6,219 nucleotides of DNA, taken from positions 1-6,219 of the forward strand of contig JAABTR010000225.1 in assembly GCA_011389755.1 (NCBI GenBank), read 5' to 3'. Made by a program: the position numbers and the translations under genes. Below are positions 5,809 through 6,219 of the stretch, piece by piece (the stretch's first letter is position 1; each line of letters starts with the position of its first letter). The notes below the pieces were generated by a model that was given only the letters and a program-made list of their open reading frames with translations, was not told the origin of the DNA and made no database searches. This DNA is from Deltaproteobacteria bacterium. GTDB taxonomy: Bacteria > Myxococcota_A > Polyangia > JAAYKL01.

Positions 5809-6219
5809 TCACCTTCTCGCCGCCACCAAGTCCCTGACCAGCCTCAAAACGTTCGCTTTGCCCTGCCCTCCGGGTTCGTATTCCACTCGAGAGACGAAGG
5901 ATCGCATGATATGAAGCCCCATCCCGGTCTCGCGCAGCTCGTCCAACGTGGGCATCTCGGCCTCCAGGGGGTCGAAAACGCAGCCATCCTCCAGGAATTC
6001 CACCACCAACCGGCTCTTGGAAACGGTGATATTTATCAGAAAGTCCCGCCCGGTCTCGCTGCCTCCCCCGTGCTTGACCGCGTTGTTGAACGCTTCGTTG
6101 AAAGCCGAGATCGTTTGGTTTCTAAAACCCGGCGGCTCGCCTCTGCGCTCGAGATCTCCGCAGATCCGGTCGAGCACCGCGCCCACGCGATCGCGGTAGC
6201 GAAGTTCGGCCGGAACGAG
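5809..6219 (-). CDS. HATPase serine kinase / anti-sigma factor (RsbW/SpoIIAB-like), 5' end outside window
   Basis: A GHKL-fold ATP-binding protein of the anti-sigma serine kinase family. Members bind a sigma factor or other target and phosphorylate a STAS antagonist. The frame is open to the right edge: from 6219 it reads LVPAELRYRDRVGAVL, which matches the usual N-terminus (basic, xPAELRYL-like), so only a few residues are probably missing. A GTG at 6186 is in frame but would remove this conserved part. Counting from the edge, the N-box is NEAFNNAVKHG (41-51; Glu42, Asn46, His50), the G1 region is EDGCVFDP (77-84) and the G2 region is GMGLHIMRSF (99-108), followed by the final strands. In the G1 box the usual Asp of DxG is Glu77. 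The visible part is 136 aa, near the family length. It precedes its likely partner, the STAS gene, in the same operon. Confidence 0.9.
   Translation of the reverse strand, partial: LVPAELRYRDRVGAVLDRICGDLERRGEPPGFRNQTISAFNEAFNNAVKHGGGSETGRDFLINITVSKSRLVVEFLEDGCVFDPLEAEMPTLDELRETGMGLHIMRSFVSRVEYEPGGQGKANVLRLVRDLVAARR

Noticed and set aside
6184..6186. GTG on the - strand as the true start of the HATPase gene
   Set aside because: The frame continues to the window edge and the extra residues (PAELRY) match the conserved N-terminus of the family.

Overview
This is a high-GC bacterial window with six protein-coding genes and no RNA gene, insertion sequence, CRISPR array or integrase visible. Codon use is strongly GC-ending. 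The gene set combines an indolepyruvate:ferredoxin oxidoreductase with a rubrerythrin-like protein, a TPR lipoprotein, an exported lipocalin-like protein and an anti-sigma kinase/antagonist pair. This suggests a Gram-negative bacterium with anaerobic or facultative metabolism, perhaps of the former Deltaproteobacteria (Myxococcota, Bradymonadota, Desulfobacterota). That placement is inference; nothing in the window fixes the taxon.

Layout. Bases 1-2817 (+ strand) look like one operon: the C-terminal part of a ferritin-like/rubrerythrin-family protein (cut by the left edge), then iorA and iorB, the two subunits of indolepyruvate:ferredoxin oxidoreductase. iorA and iorB overlap by four bases (ATGA). 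Bases 2882-3823 (- strand) encode a lipoprotein with seven consecutive TPR repeats, convergent with iorB. Bases 3824-4145 form a noticeably AT-richer intergenic region between divergent genes, with a stem-loop and a recurring GTGCAAA motif. Bases 4146-5420 (+) encode a signal-peptide-bearing protein that looks like a double-lipocalin (AttH/CrtC-like) protein. Bases 5428-6219 (-) hold a partner-switching pair: a SpoIIAB/RsbW-type HATPase anti-sigma kinase (cut by the right edge) followed by a STAS-domain anti-sigma antagonist.

How they work together. IorA binds thiamine diphosphate and carries a C-terminal ferredoxin-like domain. IorB supplies the small gamma-type subunit. Together they would oxidatively decarboxylate aryl-pyruvates from aromatic amino acid transamination to aryl-acetyl-CoA and reduce ferredoxin. 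The ferritin-like protein may protect or service this iron-sulfur enzyme (inference from position). The kinase and STAS protein would form a switch controlling a sigma factor or other target not in the window. The TPR lipoprotein and lipocalin-like protein are cell-envelope proteins with no defined partner here.

The most notable observation is that both ferredoxin motifs of IorA lack the second cysteine: Ala in the first, Asp in the second. This predicts altered iron-sulfur clusters. I did not find convincing evidence of a wholly new multi-gene system.
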